NCBI RefSeq assembly: GCF_022808175.1
Contig: NZ_JALGBX010000009.1
Span: 124,001-188,000, forward strand
Length of the DNA: 64,000 bases
Source: Streptomyces sp. AP-93
Lineage (GTDB): Bacteria; Actinomycetota; Actinomycetes; Streptomycetales; Streptomycetaceae
Direction: 5' to 3'
The position numbers and the translations under genes are program-made. This document shows positions 37,461 to 46,174 of the stretch, one piece after another (position 1 is the stretch's first letter; the number at the start of each line of letters is the position of its first letter). Below the pieces are notes generated by a model, which saw only the letters and a program-made list of their open reading frames with translations, did not search any database and was not told the origin of the DNA.

Positions 37461-37960
37461 GAGCGCGCCCAGTCGCCGGACTTGCCGCCCGTCTTCTCCT
37501 CGACCCGCACGTCGGTGATGACCGCACCCTTGTCGACGGCCTTGACCATGTCGATGACGGTGAGCCCGGCGACCGCGACGGCGGTCAGGGCCTCCATCTC
37601 GACGCCCGTGCGGTCGGTGGTCTTGACGGTGGCGAGGATCTCGACGGCGTCGTCGGTGACCTTCAGGTCGACCTTGACCCCGGAGACGGCCAGCGGGTGG
37701 CACAGCGGGATCAGGTCGGGGGTCTTCTTCGCCCCCATGATCCCGGCGATCCGTGCGGTGGCGAGGGCGTCGCCCTTGGGCACGCCCTCGCCCCGCAGCA
37801 GTTCGATGACCCGGGGGGAGACGAGCACGCGGCCGCTGGCCCGCGCCGTCCGGGTGGTGACGTCCTTCGCCGAGACGTCGACCATCCGGGCCGCGCCGGC
37901 CTCGTCGATGTGCGTCAGCCTGGTGCCGGCGGCGCCGCCGGCGCTGCTCTGCGTACTCAT
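37457..37960 (-). CDS. moaC: Cyclic pyranopterin monophosphate synthase accessory protein MoaC
   Basis: 167 residues. Converts the MoaA product into cyclic pyranopterin monophosphate, the second step of molybdenum cofactor synthesis. Family motifs are LTHIDEAGAARMVDVSAKDVT, AGIMGAKKTPDLIPLCHPL, GVKVDLKV, TGVEMEALTAVAVAGLTVIDMVKAVDKGA and the closing EEKTGGKSG. The start is ATG at 37960; it overlaps mogA by GTGA. Confidence 0.97.
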   Translation of the reverse strand: MSTQSSAGGAAGTRLTHIDEAGAARMVDVSAKDVTTRTARASGRVLVSPRVIELLRGEGVPKGDALATARIAGIMGAKKTPDLIPLCHPLAVSGVKVDLKVTDDAVEILATVKTTDRTGVEMEALTAVAVAGLTVIDMVKAVDKGAVITDVRVEEKTGGKSGDWARS

Positions 37961-38049
37961 ATCTGCGTGCCGCTCCCGTCCGGGCCCCGCAAGGGCCTGT
38001 GTGGTGCAACACGCTACCCGCATCCGCCGGACCTCAGCCGAGCGGGACC

Positions 38050-39405
38050 TCAGCCGAGCAGGACCACTTCCAGCTCGGACCCGGGCTCCACCGAGGTCAC
38101 GTCCTCCGGTACGACGATCAGCGAGTCGGCGTGCGCCAGCGCGGCGATCAGGTGCGAGCCCGATCCGCCGACCGGGCTGACCGTGCCGCTCTCCGCGTCG
38201 TACTTGCCGCGCAGGAACTGGCGGCGGCCCGCCGGGGAGCCGATCGCCTTGTCCGCCTCGAGCACCGCGCGCGCGCTCGGCCGGCTGACCTCGGAGGCGG
38301 GCAGGCCCATGAGGGTGCGGATCGCGGGGCGCACGAACAGCTCGAAGGAGACGTAGGAGGAGACCGGGTTGCCGGGCAGGGCCAGCAGCGGGGTGTGGTC
38401 GGGGCCGATGGTGCCGAAGCCCTGGGGCTTGCCGGGCTGCATGGCGAGCTTGCGGAAGTCGATGCCCGCGCCGTCCACCTCGTCATCGCCGGTGGAGACG
38501 GCGGTGAGGGCTTCCTTGACCACGTCGTACGCGCCGACGCTGACCCCGCCCGTGGTGACCAGCAGGTCGGCCCGGATGAGCTGGTCCTCGATGGTGGAGC
38601 GCAGGGTGTCGGCGTCGTCGGCGACGGCTCCGACCCGGTAGGCGATGGCCCCGGCGTCCCGTGCGGCGGCGGCCAGGGCGAAGCTGTTGGAGTCGTAGAT
38701 CGTGCCGGCCGTCAGGGCCTCGCCGGGCTGGACCAGTTCGCTGCCGGTGGACAGGACGACCACGCGCGGGCGCGGGCGCACCCGTACGGTGCCCCGCCCG
38801 ATGGCGGCCAGCAGGGCGATCTGCGGCGGCCCGAGGACGGTGCCCGCGGCGAGCGCGAGGTCCCCGGCCTGTACGTCGCTGCCGCGCGCGCGGACGTGCG
38901 CCCGTGCCTCGGCGGGGCGGTGAACCCGTACCTCGCCGGCGGCGCCCTCGGGCGACTCGCTGGCGGGGGTCATGCCGGTGGCGGCGCCGCCGCCCGTGCC
39001 GCCGTCGGTCCACTCGACCGGTACGACGGCTTCCGCGCCGGGGGGCAGCGGGGCGCCGGTCATGATGCGGGCGGCCTGGCCGGGGCCCACGGTCGGCAGC
39101 TCGCCGTCGCCGGCCGCCACGTCCCCGATGACCGTCAGCACCGCCGGGAACTCCTCGCTCACACCCTGGACATCGGCGGTCCGGACGGCGTACCCGTCCA
39201 TCGAGCTGTTGTCGAAGGGCGGCAGCGCGACGGGCACGGTGACGTCCTCGACGAGGACACAGCCCTGGGCGTCCAGCAGCTGGAGCTCGATGGGCTCCAG
39301 CGGCCGGACCGTGGCCAGGACGTCCGCCAGGTGCTCGTCCACCGACCAGAGACGCTGGGGGGCCCCGGCCGCTTGGGGGTGCTGCGGTGCTTCGGGCTTG
39401 CTCAA
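38050..39405 (-). CDS. glp: Gephyrin-like molybdotransferase Glp (MoeA family)
   Basis: 451 residues from a TTG start at 39405 (LSKPEAPQ), which sits about 11 bases after GGAGATG; the end of galU is four bases upstream of the start. MoeA domains: ALPPFDNSSMDGYAVR, ARIMTGAPLPPGAEAVVPVE, a central insertion rich in Gly/Thr/Glu (about residues 140-175), VVVLSTGSELVQPGEAL, LLVTTGGVSVGAYD and LALPGNPVSSYVSFELFVRP. MoeA enzymes insert molybdate. In corynebacteria the Glp paralogue links to division through the membrane receptor GlpR, and glpR/sepX lies in the same cluster here. Whether it is catalytic, structural or both is not shown by sequence. Confidence 0.9.
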   Translation of the reverse strand: MSKPEAPQHPQAAGAPQRLWSVDEHLADVLATVRPLEPIELQLLDAQGCVLVEDVTVPVALPPFDNSSMDGYAVRTADVQGVSEEFPAVLTVIGDVAAGDGELPTVGPGQAARIMTGAPLPPGAEAVVPVEWTDGGTGGGAATGMTPASESPEGAAGEVRVHRPAEARAHVRARGSDVQAGDLALAAGTVLGPPQIALLAAIGRGTVRVRPRPRVVVLSTGSELVQPGEALTAGTIYDSNSFALAAAARDAGAIAYRVGAVADDADTLRSTIEDQLIRADLLVTTGGVSVGAYDVVKEALTAVSTGDDEVDGAGIDFRKLAMQPGKPQGFGTIGPDHTPLLALPGNPVSSYVSFELFVRPAIRTLMGLPASEVSRPSARAVLEADKAIGSPAGRRQFLRGKYDAESGTVSPVGGSGSHLIAALAHADSLIVVPEDVTSVEPGSELEVVLLG

Positions 39406-39409
39406 GGTC

Positions 39410-40312
39410 CTACATCTCCTCCGTGACGTAATGGTGAAGCCAGGCACGGAACTCCGGGCCCAGGTCCTCACGCTCGCACGCGAGTCGGACGATGGCCCGC
39501 AGGTAGTCCCCGCGGTCCCCGGTGTCGTAGCGGCGGCCCCGGAAGACCACGCCGTGCACCGGGCCGCCGACGGCCTCGTCGGCGGCCAGCTTCTGCAGGG
39601 CGTCGGTCAGCTGGATCTCACCGCCGCGGCCCGGCTCGGTCTCACGCAGTATGCCGAAGATCGCCGGATCGAGGACGTATCGTCCGATGACCGCGTAATT
39701 GCTGGGTGCGTCCGCGGCGTCCGGCTTCTCCACGAGACCGGTGATGCGGACCACGTCCGACGCGTCGGTGGGCTCGACCGCGGCGCAGCCGTAGAGGTGC
39801 ACCTGGGAGGGGTCGACCTCCATCAGCGCGACGACGGTGCCGCCGGCGCTCTGCTGGATCTCCGTCATCCGGCGCAGCAGCGGGTCGCGGGGGTCGATGA
39901 GGTCGTCGCCGAGGAGGACGGCGAAGGTTTCGTCGCCGACGTGCGGCTCGGCGCACAGCACGGCGTGGCCCAGGCCCCGGGGGTCGCCCTGGCGGACGTA
40001 GTGCATGGTGGCCAGGTCGCTGGATTCCTGGACCTTCTTGAGCTTGTCGTCGTCGCCCTTGGCGATGAGCGCGGACTCCAGCTCGTAGTTGCGGTCGAAG
40101 TGGTCTTCGAGGGCGCGCTTGTTACGGCCCGTGATCATGAGGATGTCGTCGAGGCCGGCCGACACGGCCTCCTCGACGACGTACTGGATGGCCGGCTTGT
40201 CCACCACAGGAAGCATTTCCTTGGGTGTCGCCTTGGTCGCGGGAAGGAACCGAGTGCCGAGGCCCGCGGCCGGGATGACGGCCTTTTTGATCACGGGGTG
40301 CAACTGAGTCAT
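39410..40312 (-). CDS. galU: UTP-glucose-1-phosphate uridylyltransferase
   Basis: 300 residues. Makes UDP-glucose for trehalose, glycans and teichoic-type polymers. The nucleotide-binding KKAVIPAAGLGTRFLPATKATPKEMLPVVDKP, DDILMITGRNKRALEDHFD, LLGDDLI and GLVEKPD motifs are all present. Start ATG at 40312. It heads the galU-glp-moaC-mogA-GNAT-sepX row and is divergent from the folate cyclo-ligase gene with 92 bp between, including the 15-bp palindrome GAACGA-TAG-TCGTTC at 40318-40332. Confidence 0.97.
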   Translation of the reverse strand: MTQLHPVIKKAVIPAAGLGTRFLPATKATPKEMLPVVDKPAIQYVVEEAVSAGLDDILMITGRNKRALEDHFDRNYELESALIAKGDDDKLKKVQESSDLATMHYVRQGDPRGLGHAVLCAEPHVGDETFAVLLGDDLIDPRDPLLRRMTEIQQSAGGTVVALMEVDPSQVHLYGCAAVEPTDASDVVRITGLVEKPDAADAPSNYAVIGRYVLDPAIFGILRETEPGRGGEIQLTDALQKLAADEAVGGPVHGVVFRGRRYDTGDRGDYLRAIVRLACEREDLGPEFRAWLHHYVTEEM

Positions 40313-40404
40313 GCGCGGAACGATAGTCGTTCGTCATGAGGCTCGAGTGAGATTCAGATGAACATGATCAGGTATACCCCCATAGAAATGGATTCGAGCC
40401 ACCC

Positions 40405-41016
40405 GTGACAGAGAACCAGCCCCCGACGGCCAAGACGGACCTTCGCCGTGAACGCCTCGCGGCCCGTCGCGCCTTGTCCGCCGACGCCCTGCGCACGGCG
40501 GCCCGCGCCCTCTCCCGCTCCGCCCTGGAGCTGCCCGAACTCAGCTCCGCCCACACCGTGGCCGCCTACGTCTCCATCGGCTCCGAACCCGGCACCCGCG
40601 AGCTGCTCGACGCCCTCCGGGCGGCCGGCACCCGCGTGCTGCTGCCCGTCCTGCTGCCCGACAACGACCTCGACTGGGCGGCGTACGAGGGCCCGGAGAG
40701 CCTGGCCGAGGCCGCGCACCCGGGGAAGATGCGGCTCCTGGAGCCCGCCGGGCCCCGCCTCGGCCCGGACGCGGTGACCGGCGCCGACGCCGTACTGCTG
40801 CCCGGACTGGCCGTGGACCGGCGGGGGATGCGGCTCGGGCGGGGCGGAGGCTCGTACGACCGGGTGCTGGAGCGGCTGGAGCGCGCCGGGGCGCATCCCG
40901 CGCTGGTCGTGCTGCTCTACGACGACGAGGTGGTCGCGCGGGTCCCGGAGGAACCGCACGACCACCCCGTACGCGCGGTGGCCACCCCGTCGGGGGTGCT
41001 CCGCTTCAGCTCTTAG
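40405..41016 (+). CDS. 5-formyltetrahydrofolate cyclo-ligase
   Basis: 203 residues. Converts 5-formyl-THF to 5,10-methenyl-THF with ATP, in one-carbon metabolism. Family motifs are LRRERLAARRALS near the N-terminus, VAAYVSIGSEPGTREL, VLLPVLLPDNDLDWAAY, and the C-terminal VDRRGMRLGRGGGSYDRVLE loop that binds ATP phosphates. The start is GTG at 40405. It is divergent from galU, as in mycobacteria (Rv0992c-Rv0993), and ends 21 bp from the convergent penicillin acylase. Confidence 0.95.
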   Translation: MTENQPPTAKTDLRRERLAARRALSADALRTAARALSRSALELPELSSAHTVAAYVSIGSEPGTRELLDALRAAGTRVLLPVLLPDNDLDWAAYEGPESLAEAAHPGKMRLLEPAGPRLGPDAVTGADAVLLPGLAVDRRGMRLGRGGGSYDRVLERLERAGAHPALVVLLYDDEVVARVPEEPHDHPVRAVATPSGVLRFSS

Positions 41017-41037
41017 CCCCTGTCTTGGACCCCGCGG

Positions 41038-43899
41038 TCACGAACCCTCGGGCTGGAGGGTCAGGGTGTCGACCGTGGCCTTGTCCACGGCGTCCTTCCC
41101 GAAGGGCCAGTCCAGCAGTTCGCCCTTGGCCCACATCGTCGTCTGGTCCGTGTAGTGGTCGTGGTACGCGTGCCCCGAGGCGCCCGTCAGGTTGATCCAG
41201 CGGGACTTGTCGAAGTCGGCGAGGTTCACGACCATCCGCATCGACGGCACCCAGGTGACCCCGTACCCGCTGGAGGCGTTCCAGCCGGTCGCGTTGACGG
41301 TGGCCTCGCCGCCGCCCAGGTTCCAGGGGCCGCGGTTGAGGAGCCACTGGAGGTAGCCGGGGCCCTCGGTGCCGATCGTCTGGTTCTTCAGCATCAGCTG
41401 GTGCATCCGGCCCCAGCTCCAGGTCGACTGGTCCTTGCCGAGCTTGGCGGTCAGCTCCCAGCGGGCGTCCTTCATGGCCCGGGCGAAGAGCTGGTCGCGC
41501 GTGGTCGTGGCGGCCACGGTGCGGCCGACCGCGGGCGACTGCCACCACTGCGACTTCTCGTCCTTGACCAGGCGGCGGACCACCTCGAACCAGCGGTCAC
41601 CGCCGTCCGGCTGCGCCGAGTCGGAGTCGCGCTCACCGCATTCGCGGACCATCGTGGCGAGGTCGTCGGCCGGTCCGGTGGTCTGCTCGGGGACGTTCAT
41701 GCAACTGCCCTCGACCCGCAGCTCCTTGGGCATCTTGTCGCCGAAGGCCAGCTTGAGGATGTTGCGCCAGACCGCGTTGAAGTACGCGGCGGCCGCCGAG
41801 TCGGGCTCCTGGGTGTAGTTCCAGCCCTCCAGGAGCTTCTGCGCGGAGCGGACGTCCGGGTCCGACACGTCGATCTTGGCCAGCATCGGGGTCAGCAGCG
41901 CGGCGATCTCGCTGCTGTTGTCCATCTGCATGGTGCGCATGTCGTCGGTGGAGATCTTCCCGCTGTCCTTGATCTTCGCCTCGATGAGGTCGTTGATCCG
42001 CTGGCTGCGGGCGCCGTAGCCCCAGTCGGTGGTCAGCAGGTACGGGTACTTGCCCGTGCCGGTACCGCCCTCGGTGACGGCCTGGTTGGCGGTCACGATG
42101 AACCCGCGCTCGGGGTTGAGCACCCACGGCATCTCGTCCTGCGGGATGTACCCGGCGCTGCCGTCCTTGCCGCCCTTCCAGGCGTACTTGGAGTCCCAGC
42201 CGGGGGCCGGCATCTTGCCGTCCGCGCCGCCGCCCCGGATGGGGATGCGGCCGGGGGCCTGGTAGCCGATGTTGCCGTGGAGGCCCTCGTCGTCGGCGTA
42301 GATCAGGTTCTGCGAGGGGACCTCGAAGTCGCGGGCCGCGGCGCGGAACTCCTGGAAGTTCTTGGCCCGGTTGAGCGAGAAGACGGCGTCCATCGACTTG
42401 CCGGGATCCAGCGCGGTCCAGCGCAGGGAGACCCCGTATCCGTTGCCGCGGTCCGGGGCGGCACTGGTGACGGGGGCGCGGGCGCCGACCGTGGCGATCT
42501 CGTCGCTGCGGTCGGAGATCAGCGGGCCGTTGCTGGTGGACCGGACGGTGATCTTCTTCTCGCCGCCGCCGGCGATCTTGATGACCTCTTCGCGGGTGGT
42601 GAAGGGGAGCACCTTGTTGTCGTAGACGTAGCCCTCGGGCCTGACCTGCTCCAGGTAGAGGTCGGTGACGTCGGCGCCGAGGTTGGTCATGCCCCACGCG
42701 ATGTCGGCGTTGTGGCCGATTATCACGCCCGGCATGCCGGAGAAGGTGTAGCCGGCCACGTCGTACTTGCACGAGGCCGAGGCCGCCCGGCAGTGCAGGC
42801 CCATCTGGTACCAGACCGAGGGCAGCTGCGGGGAGAGGTGCGGGTCGTTCGCGAGCAGCGGCTTGCCGGTGGTCGTGTACCGGCCCGAGACGACCCAGGA
42901 GTTCGAGCCGATGCCGCTGCCGGCGGGGCCGAGGATCGCGGGGATCTCGTCGAGGGTGTCGGCCAGCGCGCCGAGCGAGGTGCGCAGGCCCACGGTCGCG
43001 CCCTGGGCGGTGGCGTTGCCGGCCAGCCCGGTCTCGCCGACGCTCTGGGTGGAGACCTGCGAGCCGGTGGAGCCGGTGGAGCCGCCGCGCCCGCCGGTGC
43101 TGCCGCCGGAGCCCACGGGGCTGCCGGAGCCGGGCTGCTGCGGGGCGTACTTCCCGCCCTTGACGGTGCCGCCCTCGACGATCGGCCGGTTCCGGTCGAA
43201 GGGGTACGGCGGGTAGAGCTCGCCGATCTGCGCCTGCGAGAGCTTGCCCGTCATCAGCGCGCGGTCGATCTCGTCCTGCATGTTGCCGCGCAGGTCCCAG
43301 GCCATGGCCTTGAGCCAGGCCACCGAGTCGACCGGGGTCCACTGCTCGGGCGCGTAGGCGTCGCTGAGCTTGAGGGCGGCGTGCTCGACGGAGAGGTCCT
43401 TGCCGGACTTCCCCTTCAGGTACGCGTTGACCCCGTCGGCGTAGGCCTGCAGGTACTTCTTCGTTTCCGGCGACAGCTTGGTGTCGTACTCCCGCTGCGC
43501 GACCTGGCGCCAGCCGAGGGTGCGCAGGAAGGCGTCCGTCTCGACCTGGCCGGCGCCGAACATCTCGGAGAGCCGCCCGGAGGTCATGTGGCGGCGTACG
43601 TCCATCTCCCAGAACCGGTCCTGCGCGTGCACGAAGCCCTGCGCGCGGAAGAGGTCCTCGTCGGAGTCGGCGTACAGCTGGGGGATTCCGTTGGCATCGC
43701 GCTTGACGTCGACGGTCCCGGCCAGGCCGGGCACCTTGAGGGAGCCGGTGGTCTGCGGGAACGAGGCCCGCACGCTGTCCACGCTCCAGTACGCCCCGTA
43801 CCCGAGGCCAGCGAAGAGCGCCAGCACCAGGACGAGCACGATCAGACGGGCGCGTCGTCCCTTCTTCTTGACGGAAGGGACGGTTTCGTTGGCGGGCAT
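41038..43899 (-). CDS. Penicillin acylase family protein (N-terminal nucleophile hydrolase)
   Basis: 953 residues. An N-terminal membrane anchor (about 18-40) precedes the Ntn-hydrolase domains. Family motifs are DANGIPQLYADSDEDLFRAQGFVHAQDRFWEMDVRR and the autocleavage site GSNSW, where Ser332 becomes the nucleophile of the beta chain. Later HLSPQLPSVWYQ and LPGVIIGHN-like (MPGVIIGHNADIAWGMTN) match the beta chain. The linker before the cleavage site carries a long Gly/Ser/Thr insertion (about 255-285). Relatives deacylate beta-lactams, acyl-homoserine lactones or cyclic lipopeptides at the cell surface; the substrate here is unknown. Confidence 0.93.
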   Translation of the reverse strand: MPANETVPSVKKKGRRARLIVLVLVLALFAGLGYGAYWSVDSVRASFPQTTGSLKVPGLAGTVDVKRDANGIPQLYADSDEDLFRAQGFVHAQDRFWEMDVRRHMTSGRLSEMFGAGQVETDAFLRTLGWRQVAQREYDTKLSPETKKYLQAYADGVNAYLKGKSGKDLSVEHAALKLSDAYAPEQWTPVDSVAWLKAMAWDLRGNMQDEIDRALMTGKLSQAQIGELYPPYPFDRNRPIVEGGTVKGGKYAPQQPGSGSPVGSGGSTGGRGGSTGSTGSQVSTQSVGETGLAGNATAQGATVGLRTSLGALADTLDEIPAILGPAGSGIGSNSWVVSGRYTTTGKPLLANDPHLSPQLPSVWYQMGLHCRAASASCKYDVAGYTFSGMPGVIIGHNADIAWGMTNLGADVTDLYLEQVRPEGYVYDNKVLPFTTREEVIKIAGGGEKKITVRSTSNGPLISDRSDEIATVGARAPVTSAAPDRGNGYGVSLRWTALDPGKSMDAVFSLNRAKNFQEFRAAARDFEVPSQNLIYADDEGLHGNIGYQAPGRIPIRGGGADGKMPAPGWDSKYAWKGGKDGSAGYIPQDEMPWVLNPERGFIVTANQAVTEGGTGTGKYPYLLTTDWGYGARSQRINDLIEAKIKDSGKISTDDMRTMQMDNSSEIAALLTPMLAKIDVSDPDVRSAQKLLEGWNYTQEPDSAAAAYFNAVWRNILKLAFGDKMPKELRVEGSCMNVPEQTTGPADDLATMVRECGERDSDSAQPDGGDRWFEVVRRLVKDEKSQWWQSPAVGRTVAATTTRDQLFARAMKDARWELTAKLGKDQSTWSWGRMHQLMLKNQTIGTEGPGYLQWLLNRGPWNLGGGEATVNATGWNASSGYGVTWVPSMRMVVNLADFDKSRWINLTGASGHAYHDHYTDQTTMWAKGELLDWPFGKDAVDKATVDTLTLQPEGS

Positions 43900-44210
43900 C
43901 GCTGTCCTTAGAGGGGCAGGGTGGTCCTGGGAGTGCTGGGAGCAACCATAGGCGCAGGACCGCCCCCGGTGATCCGCCAGGGGTCGGGCTCGGTCGGGCT
44001 CGTGATCGGCCCCTCGCCGACGGCTCGTGACGAGGGGTCATGAGGACAGGGTCCCGCAGGCGTTTCACAATGTGGCTAGTGAGTAAAGGGCGCGTCAAAG
44101 ATTAGGTAAGGTAACGAAGTACTTGCCGTTCGTGCCCGCGCCGGAGCGATCCGTCAGCCCGACGTCCGCCGTTCCGCCGTCGCCTGGCACATCGAGGAAA
44201 GGGCCGCCCG
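43900..44210. other. Divergent intergenic region, no gene
   Basis: 311 bp between the penicillin acylase and antiporter starts. It contains the AT-richer stretch AAAGATTAGGTAAGG near 44096-44110, plausibly promoter DNA, and several weak inverted repeats around GAGGGGTC. I see no open reading frame with streptomycete codon bias and no convincing operator. Confidence 0.5.
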
Positions 44211-45809
44211 CTGACTGTCCACACGCTCAATGAGCTCATGCTGGTCTGCTCGCTCGTGCTGCTCGTCGCCGTGGCGGCGGTGCGCGTCTCTTCGCGCAGC
44301 GGACTCCCCAGCCTGCTCATTTACCTCGGCATAGGCATCGCCATAGGCCAGGACGGCATCGGCAACGTCGTATTCGACAACGCCGAGCTGACCCAGGTGA
44401 TCGGCTATGCCGCGCTCGTCGTGATCCTCGCCGAGGGTGGTCTGGGCACCAAGTGGAAAGAGATCAAGCCGGCCCTGCCGGCCGCGATCGTGCTGTCACT
44501 GGTCGGCGTCGCCGTCAGCGTGAGCGTGACCGCGGCGGGCGCGCACTACCTGGTCGGACTCGAATGGCGGCAAGCCCTGCTGATCGGCGCGGTCGTCTCC
44601 TCGACCGACGCAGCGGCCGTCTTCTCGGTCCTGCGCAAGGTCCCGCTCCCCTCCCGGATCACGGGTGTGCTGGAGGCCGAGTCCGGCTTCAACGACGCCC
44701 CCGTCGTCATCCTGGTCGTGGCCTTCGCGACCGTCGGGCCCGTCGACCAGTGGTACGTCCTCATAGGCAAGATCGCGCTGGAGCTGGCGATCGGCGTCGC
44801 CATCGGCCTGTCGGTGGGCTTCCTGGGCTCGTACGGGCTGCGGCACGTGGCCCTGCCCGCCTCGGGCCTCTACCCGATCGCGGTGATGGCGATCGCGATC
44901 ACCGCGTACGCGGCCGGCGCGATGGCGCACGGCTCCGGCTTCCTCGCGGTGTACCTGGCGGCGATGGTGCTCGGGAACGCGAAGCTCCCCCACTGGCCCG
45001 CCACCCGGGGATTCGCCGACGGGCTCGGCTGGATCGCCCAGATCGGCATGTTCGTGCTGCTGGGGCTGCTGGTCACCCCGCACGAGCTGGTCCACGACTT
45101 CTGGCCGGCGGTGATCATCGGGCTGGTGCTGACGATGGTGGCCCGGCCGCTGGAGGTCTTCGTCTCGCTGCTGCCCTTCCGGATGCCCTGGCAGGAGCAG
45201 GCGCTCATGTCCTGGGCGGGCCTGCGCGGAGCCGTGCCCATCATCCTGGCGACCATCCCCATGGTGTCCGGGATCGAGGGCAGCGAGCGGGTCTTCAACA
45301 TCGTCTTCGTCCTGGTCGTCGTCTACACCCTGGTCCAGGGCCCGACCCTGCCCTGGCTCGCGCGCAAGCTGAAGCTGGGCATCAGCGACGAGGCCGCCTC
45401 CGACCTGGGGATCGAGTCGGCGCCGCTGGAGAAGCTGCGCGGGCACCTGCTGTCCTTCGCGATCCCGCCCGCCTCGCGGATGCACGGGGTGGAGGTGAGC
45501 GAGCTGCGGCTGCCGCCGGGGGCTTCCGTCACGCTGGTCGTACGGGACGCGCGGAGCTTCGTACCGGCCCCGTCGACCGTGCTGCGGCGCGGGGACGAGC
45601 TGCTGGTCGTGGCCACGGATCCGGTACGGGACGCGGCGGAGGCGCGACTGCGTGCGGTGGCCCGGGGCGGCAAGCTCGCGGGCTGGCTGGGGACCGGCGG
45701 GAACGGGGGCGGGGGCAGGGGCGCAACCGAAGGGAAGGCCAAGGGCTCTGGCAAGGGCTCCGGAAAGGGGTCCCGCAAGGGGGCCCCGAAGGGTCCTACC
45801 CAGGGTTAG
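44211..45809 (+). CDS. CPA1-type potassium/proton or sodium/proton antiporter with C-terminal TrkA-C domain
   Basis: 532 residues from a proposed CTG start at 44211 (protein LTVHTLNELM). GAGGAAAGGG lies seven bases before it, while the first ATG (44238) has no ribosome site. About 12 membrane helices follow, with VSSTDAAAVFSVLRKV and ESGFNDAPVVIL, where SSTD and FND are the ion-path motifs of NhaP/CvrA antiporters. Residues 405-490 form a TrkA-C (RCK) domain (LPPGASVTLVVRD, LRRGDELLVVATD), suggesting nucleotide or ligand gating. The tail is Gly/Lys-rich (KGSGKGSGKGSRKG). Ion specificity cannot be fixed by eye. Confidence 0.9.
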   Translation: MTVHTLNELMLVCSLVLLVAVAAVRVSSRSGLPSLLIYLGIGIAIGQDGIGNVVFDNAELTQVIGYAALVVILAEGGLGTKWKEIKPALPAAIVLSLVGVAVSVSVTAAGAHYLVGLEWRQALLIGAVVSSTDAAAVFSVLRKVPLPSRITGVLEAESGFNDAPVVILVVAFATVGPVDQWYVLIGKIALELAIGVAIGLSVGFLGSYGLRHVALPASGLYPIAVMAIAITAYAAGAMAHGSGFLAVYLAAMVLGNAKLPHWPATRGFADGLGWIAQIGMFVLLGLLVTPHELVHDFWPAVIIGLVLTMVARPLEVFVSLLPFRMPWQEQALMSWAGLRGAVPIILATIPMVSGIEGSERVFNIVFVLVVVYTLVQGPTLPWLARKLKLGISDEAASDLGIESAPLEKLRGHLLSFAIPPASRMHGVEVSELRLPPGASVTLVVRDARSFVPAPSTVLRRGDELLVVATDPVRDAAEARLRAVARGGKLAGWLGTGGNGGGGRGATEGKAKGSGKGSGKGSRKGAPKGPTQG

Positions 45810-46174
45810 AGCGGTGCTCTAATTCATCAAATTCGACGGCTTCTGTCCGCATTCACCCCTGTTTACGTGGGGCTTGAATGCGAAGTTCCAGTTAATCGCA
45901 GGTGAAGACACGCCCTGTAGCCCTAATCACAGGGCGTATCGGCCGATCTGCCTGTACGATTAAGGAACAACACATCGAACCAACTCTGTCTGACGCAGAG
46001 CTGGCGCGACCGCAAAGCGGCCGTGGCACCCTCCCGCAGTGGGCGCCCAGGTATCACTCGGTTCGGCGCAAGAGGACAGCTCTCGGGGCTCCCACATGTA
46101 CGGGTGCGATCGCTCACAAGGCGGTGCATCGTCCGCGGACGGGGAGTTCTACCAGGCAGCGGAAAGGCCAGGCC
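45810..46174. other. 365-bp leader region of the MFS gene, with a hairpin
   Basis: No gene. A 9-bp perfect stem (ACGCCCTGT at 45910-45918, complement at 45929-45937) with a ten-base loop may end antiporter transcription. A second small dyad CTCTG-N7-CAGAG is at 45984-46000. The stretch 45820-45980 is notably richer in A+T than its surroundings and probably holds the MFS promoter. The rest shows nothing recognisable. Confidence 0.5.

Noticed and set aside
44098..44116. TTAGGTAAGG resembling half of a DmdR/IdeR iron box
   Set aside because: Only the left half matches the TTAGGTTAG-type consensus; the right half (TAACGAAG) does not form the dyad.
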